From Chrysomallon squamiferum (lineage: Eukaryota > Mollusca > Gastropoda > Neomphalida > Peltospiridae): DNA of 27,500 bases. Both the position numbers and the translations under genes were made by a program. The notes below the pieces were generated by a model. That model was not told where the DNA came from. It searched no databases and worked only from the letters and a program-made list of their open reading frames with translations. The stretch is from positions 7,661,818 through 7,689,317 of the forward strand of contig CM022668.1 in assembly GCA_012295275.1 (NCBI GenBank), written 5' to 3'. Positions 1 through 8,544 of this stretch are shown in pieces (position 1 is the stretch's first letter; each line of letters starts with the position of its first letter).

Positions 1-640
1 AGAGGATTCCCTTCTTTGTCTTGGTGACAGGGATCTATGAGGGTTTTGTTTACAATGGATGACAAAGATTTGATTAATGGCAATAGAGGGAGCCAAGCCA
101 GTTTTATAATTTACTTCTATGTAAGAAAAATATTTAACATCTATATCAAAACCTAATGGTAATAGGCATATGGTATTTTAATATAAGAAAAATATTTACT
201 AGAAATATCTGTATCAAAACCTAGACATTACTAATTTCAAATCAAGTATACAGAATATTTTCATATTTTAAAAGACGACAAAAATATTTGCTCTCTTGAT
301 AAAGTTTCGATTGATTTTAGATAAGCTTTGATTAAATCAGTGACTGAAATAACAGTGTTTATTTACTTCAGTATAAACTTGTACTATTTGTAATGTGTGC
401 AACAACTAACACAACAAAGCTGATATTCTCTGAAAATACAATTCGTTCAGTTTGATGTGGATTGTATCCTGACTTTCTAATTTCCTAATGGAAATGGAGG
501 TGTCAGCTAGCTACAGGACTGAGGTACAGTTTGTAGATAGATAGATATTTTATACACAGCAAGTAGGGTTTGATTTGTGTTTCAAGTGTTGCTGCTCTAA
601 ATGGCAAAACTAGGAAACAGAAAAAATAAAACTATTTTAT
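1..640. other. AT-rich non-coding sequence, no gene seen
   Basis: Complex but AT-rich sequence with frequent stops in all frames. Apart from the 62-bp duplication listed separately, I see no repeat, exon or regulatory site I can support. Confidence 0.7.
121..243. repeat. Imperfect tandem duplication, period about 62 bp, two copies
   Basis: The string AAGAAAAATATTTA occurs at 123 and again at 185. Both are followed, after a few changed bases, by TATCAAAACCTA. The 62-bp spacing and shared order show an old two-copy tandem duplication with substitutions and small indels. No coding sense. Confidence 0.75.
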
Positions 641-840
641 ATGGTGCTTTTACTTTTTATTTGTTTGTTTATTTGTGTGTATTTATTAATTAATTTAAAT
701 TTATTTATTTTTTTGTATTTCTTTCTTTTTTATTTATTTATATTTGCTTTTTGTTTATTTGTTTACTTATTTGTTCATTTATTTATTTATTATTTATATT
801 TGTTTTTTAAATTTATAATTTGTTTATTCATTTATTTGTT
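641..840. repeat. T-rich low-complexity tract of TTTA/TTTG units
   Basis: About 200 bases made of interspersed TTTA, TTTG and TTTATTTG words with few C. The long plus-strand open frame here reads only L, F, Y, I and V and is an artefact of composition, not a membrane protein. Confidence 0.85.
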
Positions 841-930
841 ACACACGCATACACACACTCACACACACAAACACATATATGCACACACACTTACACATAG
901 AACAAACACAAATTTTCACATACAAATATA

Positions 931-987
<57 letters not shown>
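841..987. repeat. Compound CA-rich, (CT)n, (CA)n, (TA)n microsatellite
   Basis: A degenerate CACA-rich stretch leads into a pure (CT)n run at 931-957. This switches directly to (CA)n at 957-980 and ends in TATATAT. The abrupt junctions are typical of compound microsatellites. Confidence 0.95.
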
Positions 988-1600
988 TTCATCCTTATTT
1001 CCCCATAAATTAGAAATCTCACAAACAAACTCAAACCATTCGACAAAAACAAAATAATAACACATTATTTACAGGTCGATCATGACATTGGTGCTAATGG
1101 TTTTACCTGATAATACCTATCCATATAACAATAATACCTGCTTTGTCTGCGTACCTGTCTCCCTAGACAATACTGAAAGTGAGTATATATTCTACACCTA
1201 CCTGTTAAATACAGCATGTATTTGTTGTTAGCTTATACCACAGAGAGATGTTAGATACAGGAAAAGTGCAAACAGTTTATGTAAATTATGTAGAAGCATG
1301 ATGGATTAAGTGATTATAGACTGGAGGGGTTAATTCATGGGATAGGGTGGGGTTTAGGGGATGGGGTGAGTGGTAATGGGTGAGGCTGAGTAGGAATCAA
1401 TATAATTAAAAACATTTTTTTTGGTTAAATAATAAATTAAATTACAAGGTTGCTGTAATATTTCATATAAAATTATTATATACCAATCCAACCAGATATT
1501 TTATGCGAATTCAGATTTTGAAGATATTTTAATAAACTGGGGTTCTGAAATATCATTCATTATTATTCATTCATTTTTGTATTCATCCATCCCCCATTTT
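988..1600. other. AT-rich non-coding sequence with a G-rich island
   Basis: No credible gene. The notable part is a G-rich island around 1323-1390 (separate entry). The right end grades into ATTC/ATCC words leading to the tetranucleotide array. Confidence 0.65.
1345..1366 (+). other. Potential G-quadruplex motif
   Basis: Four G runs lie within 22 bases: GGG (1345-1347), GGGG (1349-1352), GGGG (1357-1360) and GGGG (1363-1366). The loops are T, TTTA and AT. This satisfies the standard G3+N1-7 rule, and further G runs flank it (1326-1329, 1339-1341, 1378-1380). It stands out in a very AT-rich neighbourhood. The GGGTTTAGGGG-like middle resembles telomeric spacing but is not a telomere array. Confidence 0.7.
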
Positions 1601-1790
1601 TCTATCCATCCATCCTTTCATCCATCCATCCATCTATCCATCCATCCATCCATCCATCCATCCATCCATCCATCCATCCATCCATCCATCATCCATCATC
1701 CATCCATCCATCCATCCATCCATCCATCCATCCATCCATTCATCCATCCATCCATCCATCCATCCATCCATCCATCCATCCATCCATTCC
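1601..1790. repeat. (TCCA)n tetranucleotide microsatellite
   Basis: About 190 bases of TCCA units. Isolated interruptions include CTATCCA near 1633, two CATC trimers near 1690 and TCCATTCATCC near 1737. The open frames on both strands (IHPSIHPS on plus, WMDGWMDG on minus) are repeat translations and should not be called genes. Confidence 0.97.
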
Positions 1791-1982
1791 TCAAAGTGAG
1801 GGTGAGTGATTGGTTCTGTGGTCTGCTGTTGATTTTCTGCTGTTCCACTCTTCAGGGACTGTGGTGATACCTCGCACACTATCTTAATACCATCAGCGAA
1901 GAACCAGTTCCTGGCACATCTTGCCAATCAAAGATCTTCGCGATAATTAGCCACACAGACTGTCCTGGACTTGCACAGAGTA
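1790..1982. other. GC-richer block abutting the (TCCA)n array, possible transposon end
   Basis: This block is visibly richer in G+C than its surroundings and contains several CpG, including TTCGCGAT near 1938. On the minus strand an open frame runs from about 1927 into the tetranucleotide, with a complex first part ([18 protein letters not shown]). Read on the minus strand, the block ends in a (TGGA)n tail, as many SINE and LINE 3' ends do. No tRNA-like A or B box or named element was recognised, so the transposon reading is a suggestion. Confidence 0.3.
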
Positions 1983-1984
1983 GA

Positions 1985-2005
1985 TATATATATATATATA
2001 TATAT
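1985..2005. repeat. (TA)n dinucleotide microsatellite
   Basis: A pure TA run of about ten units bounded by GA and CTGG. Confidence 0.95.
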
Positions 2006-2580
2006 CTGGTATATTTCTCCGTGTTTGATATTTTCAATATCTTCCCACACACGAGTGAGTTAAAAAATTAATGTATTAATCAGAGGAAGCTGTTGTGAAC
2101 GATGCCAGTGTTGGTCACTTTGTCTGGCCAGTGTCAGAAGTTGTGGATGTCTCAGTATTCCAGTATGATTTATACATATGTTTATGTATATATATTTATT
2201 TATTTATTTATATATGTATATATTTAACACAGATGATTCTAGCAGATGGTGGAAAAAAAACCTTGAATATTCACAACCAATGATAGAATATATCTCTAAA
2301 CAGATGTGATATATATATCAGATAAGACAGAAAAAGAAAAGAAGAGATACTGTTATGCAAACAAATTTCTGTTTCTGTTTTTCTTTAATAATATGAGCAG
2401 AGTTGTTTTTTGTAAATATCCATTGATTACCATGGTAACAAACAGAAAAGTAGAGAAAGGAAAAAGAAAGAAAATGACACAAAAACAAACAGAATCAGAC
2501 ACAGTGGAAAATGTATCTCTATATCGCTCTCTGTTTCAATTTCTCTCTGTCTCTGTTTCTCATTCTCGTTTTCTTCTTTT
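2006..2580. other. Non-coding AT-rich sequence with purine- and pyrimidine-rich patches
   Basis: No supported gene. It contains a near-perfect 14-bp palindrome at 2426-2439 (separate entry), an A/G-rich patch at 2440-2500 and a TCTC/TTTC-rich patch from about 2515. The short open frames are AT-rich or low complexity. Confidence 0.6.
2426..2439. promoter_or_regulatory. X-box-like palindrome, near-consensus RFX site
   Basis: The sequence ATTACC-AT-GGTAAC contains the perfect 12-bp palindrome TTACCATGGTAA. It matches the animal RFX X-box pattern GTNRCC(N0-3)RGYAAC except for the first base. A second site with similar left flank (AATATYCATTGRTTACC) lies at 3787-3800. Function is unproven in this repeat-rich setting. 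Confidence 0.35.
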
Positions 2581-2581
2581 T

Positions 2582-2706
2582 TTTCTGTATTTCTCTTTCT
2601 GTGTGTTTCTCTTTTATTTTTGAGTATATTTTTTCATAAATAAACCTATTTTTTCTGTACTTTTTTCTTCTTTCTGTGTGTTTCTCTTTTTCTTTTTGAG
2701 TATATT
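2582..2706. repeat. T/C-rich tandem duplication, period about 75 bp, two copies
   Basis: TTTCTGTGTGTTTCTCTTTT occurs at 2597 and again at 2671. Each is followed by TTTTTGAGTATATT, ending near 2630 and 2706. The block was duplicated once and then diverged by small indels in the T runs. Confidence 0.8.
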
Positions 2707-2766
2707 GTCAGTGGTAAAAACAACACATACATCCAATCTAAATTACACAGCTTCTTTTTAAACCTC
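2707..2766. repeat. Dispersed repeat fragment flanking a (CT)n array, copy 1
   Basis: GTCAGTGGTAAA at 2707-2718 and the 28 bases at 2737-2764 (containing ATTACACAGCTTC) recur in the same order at 7481-7492 and 7544-7571. In both places a long (CT)n array follows immediately. The spacer between the two shared blocks is about 18 bp here and about 51 bp in the other copy. This looks like two copies of one mobile or duplicated element whose right end carries the CT tract. Confidence 0.65.
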
Positions 2767-2768
2767 AA

Positions 2769-2927
<159 letters not shown>

Positions 2928-3085
2928 AAGTTCTGTGTAGGATGATGAAATTCACTGCTGGTGGAGAAAGCATCAAACATTCTTCCTGTATTAAATCAAT
3001 AATCTTTGTCTTTGTTAGCTGACCAGCTAACCAGATGAAAATTATTGAAGTGACCTTTGTCCCAGTTTTCTAAATACCAGGTTAA
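2928..3085. other. Unique sequence with a perfect short inverted repeat
   Basis: Complex sequence without a usable frame. It contains GTTAGCTG-AC-CAGCTAAC at 3014-3031, an 8-bp perfect inverted repeat around a 2-bp spacer. This could be a dimeric binding site or chance. Confidence 0.5.
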
Positions 3086-3530
3086 AGTATGCTACTATAA
3101 AAATAACAACTACTACTGTTACCATTGCTGCCGCTACTGCTACTGATAGTATTACTAACATCAACAACTATTACTAATCCTACTAGAACTATTACTACTA
3201 CTACTACTGCTATTACAATTATTACCACTGTGACTACTATTATTCTGTTAGTATTATTTCTATTCTTATTATTGTTATATTATTATTATTATTATTATTA
3301 TTATTGTTGTTGTTATTATTATTATTATTATATTATTATTCCTGAAGATGTTATTATTGTTATTATTAGTTATTATAGTAATAATAATAATAATAGTAAT
3401 AGGATAATAATAATAATAACAATAATAATATTATCATTGTTGATTTTGCTGCTGCTATTTTTAATATGAAATCAATAACATCAACAACTACTCTTACCAC
3501 AACAACAACAACAACAACAACAACAAGCAC
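3085..3530. repeat. Trinucleotide-repeat region: ACT, ATT, AAT, AAC
   Basis: Degenerate ACT/ATT words run from 3100 to 3240. (ATT)n lies at about 3279-3341, with GTT interruptions. (AAT)n lies at about 3377-3432 and pure (AAC)n at 3499-3526. The (ATT)n and (AAT)n blocks are complementary and face each other. All long open frames here are homopolymeric Y, L, I, T or V artefacts. Confidence 0.93.
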
Positions 3531-3786
3531 TACAGCACCATTTTCATGATTACATTTGACGGGTTTTGAAAAGGTTTCTGTTATAAGAAAGCTCTTGTTA
3601 AAAATGATATTACACACTGTCGACTGTTGGTGTCTAAACAGATATTGATGAATCTGCTGTGAATACAAAGAGGTATTTAGCTCAGATTGGATTCAGAATT
3701 AACCTCTGGTCTGCAGCATTAGGCAGAAAAATGAAAATAACATGAGTGGTTTTTGTCGTTTCTTTAGTTATTTTGAATATTCATTG
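3531..3786. other. Unique non-coding sequence
   Basis: Moderately complex, AT-rich, no frame of interest. Its right end shares a diverged segment (ATGAGT..TTTTTG..AATATTCATTG) with 2393-2425, suggesting an old dispersed repeat pair that includes both X-box-like sites. Confidence 0.45.
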
Positions 3787-3800
3787 GTTACCGTGGCAAC
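3787..3800. promoter_or_regulatory. Perfect X-box (RFX-type) consensus
   Basis: GTTACC-GT-GGCAAC fits GTNRCC(N0-3)RGYAAC exactly. In animals RFX factors bind such sites upstream of ciliary and other genes, usually within about 200 bp of a start. No ciliary gene or start codon of note is visible downstream; a poly(A) run begins 8 bp later. The site may be a relic within a repeat. Confidence 0.4.
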
Positions 3801-3804
3801 TGAG

Positions 3805-3807
<3 letters not shown>

Positions 3808-3835
<28 letters not shown>

Positions 3836-3910
3836 TGAAAGAGAGGGAGAAAAACAAGATAAGAGAAAAGAAAAAAAAAAAAAAAAATGAGAAAAAAAAT
3901 GTGAAAAGAA
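3808..3910. repeat. Poly(A) run and purine-rich low-complexity tract
   Basis: A28 at 3808-3835, then GAGAGGGAG and AAGA words, a second A run around 3871-3887 and further AAAG words. The lysine-rich frame is compositional. Confidence 0.93.
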
Positions 3911-3941
3911 AGAAAAGAATTTCAGATATTTTGATGTTTTA

Positions 3942-4014
3942 TTTAATTTTAATTTTAATTTTAATTTTAATTTTAATTTTAATTTTAATTTTAATTTATT
4001 TATTTATTTATTAT
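3942..4014. repeat. (TTTTAA)n hexanucleotide array followed by (TTTA)n
   Basis: About nine TTTTAA units run from 3942 to 3996, followed by TTTA units to about 4012. It is read as LILILI in the open frame. Confidence 0.95.
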
Positions 4015-4456
4015 TTTTTAAAATATTTGTTTAATGTTTGTATATCTGATGCATTATTTATTTTACATTATTCATCAGATAATCAGTATATAATGTTCAT
4101 TTATTAATATTTTTATTTTACTATTATTTCTTACAATGTGGGTCATTAACTTCAGTAAATTAATTTAACTGTAAAATTTATAGTTTGGAAATTATCATAA
4201 AACTTTAAATTCTCCACAGTCAAATTTGGTTTTAAACATTATAGATTTTGTTAATTTTAATAATTTTACTGTGATTAATTTCTTACTGCTGCATTTTTAA
4301 ACACATTTAAGAAAAACAAAATTAAAATTTCAAACTGGATTTTTTTAATATTAATATCCTTCAACTGATACAGAATTAATATTAATATGCTTAAATCAGA
4401 TTTAATAGTTGATGCATAATATTATTATCAGATGAGATCAGATGAACTTGAAATAA
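4015..4456. other. Very AT-rich non-coding sequence
   Basis: Predominantly A and T with short TTAAT and ATTAAT words. No feature supported. Confidence 0.65.
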
Positions 4457-4540
4457 CCAATCATAATCAGCAATACTTGAATCAGGGTAATGATACAGCC
4501 AATCAGAACTGTCAATACATAACATCCTTGATACAGATAT
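4457..4540. repeat. Tandem duplication of about 42 bp, two diverged copies
   Basis: CCAATCA starts at 4457 and 4499. Both copies continue with CAATAC and end in TTGATACAG/ATGATACAG. Each copy begins with a CCAAT pentamer. The minus-strand frame spanning this (SSDWLYHY/SIADYDWLF) reflects the duplication, 42 bp being 14 codons. Confidence 0.7.
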
Positions 4541-4624
4541 AATACTTTCTTGACAACCATTTGACAGTAAAATTGTTATCACAACAGACAGGAATTTATG
4601 ATTTCATGCTGACAGAAGCCAATA

Positions 4625-4726
4625 GGAGTTATTGTTCTTCAAAAATGGAATATTAGAATGTCTGGAGTTATTGTTCTTGAGAAATGGAATATTAGAATGC
4701 TTGGAGTTATTGTTCTTGACAATGGA
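4625..4726. repeat. 39-bp minisatellite, about 2.6 copies
   Basis: GGAGTTATTGTTCTT occurs at 4625, 4664 and 4703, and ATGGAATATTAGAATG follows the first two. The exact 39-bp period is a codon multiple, so a short frame from 4658 shows a 13-residue peptide repeat (GVIVLEKWNIRML). I regard this as accidental. Confidence 0.9.
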
Positions 4727-5029
4727 GGATCAGAGTGGTTATTACAAATGATATTACAGAATGAGTCAGACACTAAGAAGTCAGTGACAGGAAGGACAGA
4801 CAGGAAACAGAAGATTATATTATTAGGCTCACAGGAGTGAGTGGATTTTCAGATAAATAAGTTTACTTGTAAACACAAACAATCTTGTGCTTGATGTGCA
4901 ATACACACATTAGAACAGACACACAGATACATATAGACATATATTTACTTAAACTATTCAAATTGCATACTTATTCATAAACAAATATCATTCATTAATA
5001 CATAATCTTATACTTTATGTATATATATA
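4727..5029. other. Unique AT-rich sequence
   Basis: No gene or repeat recognised. From about 4900 it grades into CA-rich sequence. Confidence 0.6.
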
Positions 5030-5112
5030 CACCCACACGCTCACACACACACACATACACACACACACACACACTCATACATATACATTCCACACATAGA
5101 TACACACACAAC
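5030..5112. repeat. Degenerate (CA)n microsatellite
   Basis: ACACAC runs interrupted by CTC, ATACAT and TTCC. Confidence 0.85.
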
Positions 5113-5462
5113 ATATAGTTGGAACACCTGTGACTGAAACTATCATTCATTATCATTAATTCATTCACTTTTTTTTTGCTCATCCATTCATTTGTTCATC
5201 ATCTCTCCATCCCCAAATATACAAACACTAACACACAAGCACATCTTAAAACCCCAGAAATTATACCCTCATTCTCGCTGGTATACAAAATAAACACCCA
5301 TAAATACAGTTTAAAACAGAAAAACAAAACAAATATATTTATAAACTCTATACTTTATCCCCATCTCAAACCCCTGCCCTCCCCCCAAAAAATAACAAAA
5401 AAATCTTCTGCTTGTTTAGTGTAAATAACTAAATAAATCAAACTAATTAATCAATAATTATG
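5113..5462. other. AT-rich, C-rich-strand low-complexity sequence, no gene
   Basis: Contains CATT words near 5140-5200 and C- and A-dominated sequence with few G from 5200 to 5400. The plus-strand frame here has biased composition (K, T, N, P, S) and no recognisable motif. Confidence 0.55.
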
Positions 5463-5552
5463 AAAAAAAAAAAAAAAAAAAAAAAAAAAATTAAATTAAA
5501 ATAAATGAAAAAAAAAAAAAAAAAAAAAAACATAAATAAATAAATAAATAAA
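5463..5552. repeat. Two poly(A) runs and an (AAAT)n tail
   Basis: A28 at 5463-5490, AT-rich linker, A23 at 5508-5530, then AAAT units to about 5552. Consecutive A runs with an AAAT tail could be remnants of retroposon tails, but no element body is visible. Confidence 0.9.
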
Positions 5553-5917
5553 TGTGCAGACTGATGATCAAATCATAGAACAAATGGCCAGTACAGAATT
5601 TCTTACAGGAACAAGAGAGATGATGTTACCATAACAACTTGATGTGCTATCCTGGGTGTTTCCTAAACTCACTTCACTTCTGAATGACTAGCACAAGACC
5701 AGCTTGCTTTGAAGTTATAAGATTTCAGAAATAAGCTGTAGGAAGTGACACTATTAACTCTTATCACTGTCTAATTTCCTGTTCTAACCACAATAATAAC
5801 AGTAGTTATAATAATAACAATAATAACTAATGACTATGAAGATGATGATAACGGAATTTAGAAACCAGCTATTGCTGAATTTTTAAAATAAGTCATTACT
5901 ATCATTATCCAAATAAT
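5553..5917. other. Unique non-coding sequence
   Basis: Complex sequence without an extended frame. It contains a third, imperfect X-box-like string (GTTACC-AT-AACAAC at 5625-5638) whose right half fails the consensus, and degenerate AAT words after 5790. Confidence 0.55.
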
Positions 5918-5953
5918 GAATGAATGAATGAATAAATAAATAAATAAATAAAA
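5918..5953. repeat. (AATG)n/(AAAT)n tetranucleotide microsatellite
   Basis: Three AATG units followed by about five AAAT units. Confidence 0.9.
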
Positions 5954-6031
5954 TTTTATAAATAAATCTGGAAACATGAATGTCTGATTAGATGAAAATA
6001 AAATTTTATGAGTGACTCACTTTAACAAAGG

Positions 6032-6032
6032 A

Positions 6033-6112
<80 letters not shown>

Positions 6113-6113
6113 C

Positions 6114-6149
<36 letters not shown>

Positions 6150-6250
6150 TAAACAATAATAACAACAATAACAATAACAGTAACAATAACAATAACAGCA
6201 ACTAAAACAACAACAACAACAACAACAACAACAGCAATAATAATAATAAA
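6032..6250. repeat. Long (AAT)n with AAC and AACAAT derivatives
   Basis: Nearly pure (AAT)n runs from 6032 to 6144 with a single GAC near 6111. It then passes into AACAAT and AACAGT words, (AAC)n at about 6207-6232 and back to (AAT)n. The poly-I/L/V minus-strand frames are artefacts. Confidence 0.97.
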
Positions 6251-6660
6251 ACGAATAATAACTGTTTTTGACACAATTCAAAAACCAGATATTTGTGAAA
6301 TATTCAACAGACACTATCTGGTACATAAAACCATTTCTCATCAGCCCTGTTCTCTCACATCTGTCGTGCTTCACCGATCAACCGATGAAATTTCTGTAAA
6401 CGGTTCTCGATGAGCGACTGTCCTCAACATTATTCTGCAAACACGTACGTCTCAGTGATTTTGTTAAAAAGATTCGTGAGAGAATCTGTTGTAATGTGCA
6501 GCTCTCTCTGTTATCTTTCGCTTACCAGACTCTGCTGCAGTGATCAATGATGGGTGTTAAACTGCTGCAGTAATCTAACTGATTAAACTGCTTGACAAAC
6601 ATGGCAGAACGACCAAATAAATCTGTTTGGTGAACTCTGACCCTTCGGTTTATTTTCCTT
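6251..6660. other. CpG-enriched complex block
   Basis: I count 12 CpG between 6364 and 6650, far more than in neighbouring sequence, together with balanced composition. CTGCTGCAGT occurs twice (6531, 6562). It may be an unmethylated promoter-like segment, an exon-bearing patch or a younger insertion. A 46-codon frame inside it is listed separately. Confidence 0.4.
6410..6550 (+). other. Short open frame of 46 codons, uncertain coding
   Basis: ATG at 6410 opens a frame ending at TGA 6548-6550. The predicted peptide has mixed composition (starts MSDCPQHYSANTY, later LKRFVRESVVMC) and no recognised motif. The frame is open back to TGA 6386. The start context is poor, with T at -3. Length is within what chance could give; it is noted because it lies in the CpG-enriched block. 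Confidence 0.12.
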
Positions 6661-6955
6661 CTCATTCTGACTTTGTGTGGTTTTTATTTCTCTGTTTGTT
6701 TTGTTTGTTTGTTTGTTTGTTTGTTTATTCACTTGTTTATTTGTTGTTTTTCTTTGTTTATTTATTCTTTCTTTCTTCTTATTCTTCATAACATTAAGAT
6801 AATAATATAACAACAACAACATTAATAATAATAGCATCACCAGTATTGTTGTTGTTATTGTTATTATTATTGTTGTTAATATTGTTGTTATGGTTGTGTT
6901 GTATTGTTTCAATAATATCAAAAATGTTTAAGAAATGTTTCTCAGTGTTTTCTAT

Positions 6956-6990
<35 letters not shown>
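6661..6990. repeat. (TTTG)n, ATT/GTT trinucleotides and (TTTA)n
   Basis: TTTG/TTTA words from about 6690 include a run of TTTG at 6704-6726. Degenerate AAC, AAT, GTT and ATT triplets follow at about 6800-6900, then (TTTA)n at about 6953-6989. Confidence 0.88.
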
Positions 6991-6992
<2 letters not shown>

Positions 6993-7480
6993 AAGTATCT
7001 TTAACTTAGCATATATATTTTATAGAATAGTATTTATAAAATAATATTAAAGGGAAATCAATCATTTTCTAGAAATTAGAAGGGCAGTAACTCTAAATAT
7101 ATCAGCACATCCACACAGACACACAGACACACAGAGACTTAGACACAGAGAGCCAGACATGAAAACACACACATAAACACACACACAAAACCAGTCTTAC
7201 AGTACAAAGGTAGCTACAAACATTTAACACAGTATAACAAAATTCATCTATTCTCTAAATTACATTTCTTAGAATGAAGTAAATCAGTTGTGAAAGTGTA
7301 ACTCAGATCAAAGTCTGACTGACACTTGAATCATCAAACCAATCTTACTAAATATATTTCATCCTTTTACTGCTTCCAGATTTCAAATCCAGCCAGGGAA
7401 GATACATTTTGAAAGAGAGCCAGTTACATAAACCCTACGAGAATGTCTAGAGAACAAACAGATCTTTGAACGTTGATAAT
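6991..7480. other. Unique non-coding sequence with a short CACAGA-rich patch
   Basis: At 7108-7190 there are degenerate CACACAGA words. The remainder is complex AT-rich sequence without exon-like frames. Confidence 0.6.
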
Positions 7481-7580
7481 GTCAGTGGTAAATTACTATG
7501 ACTGGCTTACATCGATAGGTCACAGGTCTGTCATTACTCCAACTCTAAATTACACAGCTTCTTTTTAAACCCTCTCAATC
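7481..7580. repeat. Dispersed repeat fragment flanking a (CT)n array, copy 2
   Basis: This shares GTCAGTGGTAAA (7481-7492) and an identical 28-bp block (7544-7571) with 2707-2764. As there, a CT array begins within a few tens of bases to the right. About 33 more bases lie between the two shared blocks here, so one copy was shortened or the other extended. Confidence 0.65.
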
Positions 7581-7583
7581 GAT

Positions 7584-8544
<961 letters not shown>

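Noticed and set aside
641-1057. 138-residue hydrophobic open frame
   Set aside because: It translates TTTA/TTTG low complexity and then (CA)n/(CT)n. Residue use is purely compositional.
2306-2623. 105-residue plus-strand frame
   Set aside because: It joins AT-rich sequence, an A/G-rich patch and a TTCT-rich tract; no motif, start context or splice support.
4391-4582. 63-residue minus-strand frame with balanced composition
   Set aside because: It spans the 42-bp tandem duplication and ends in AT-rich DNA. The internal similarity is the DNA repeat.
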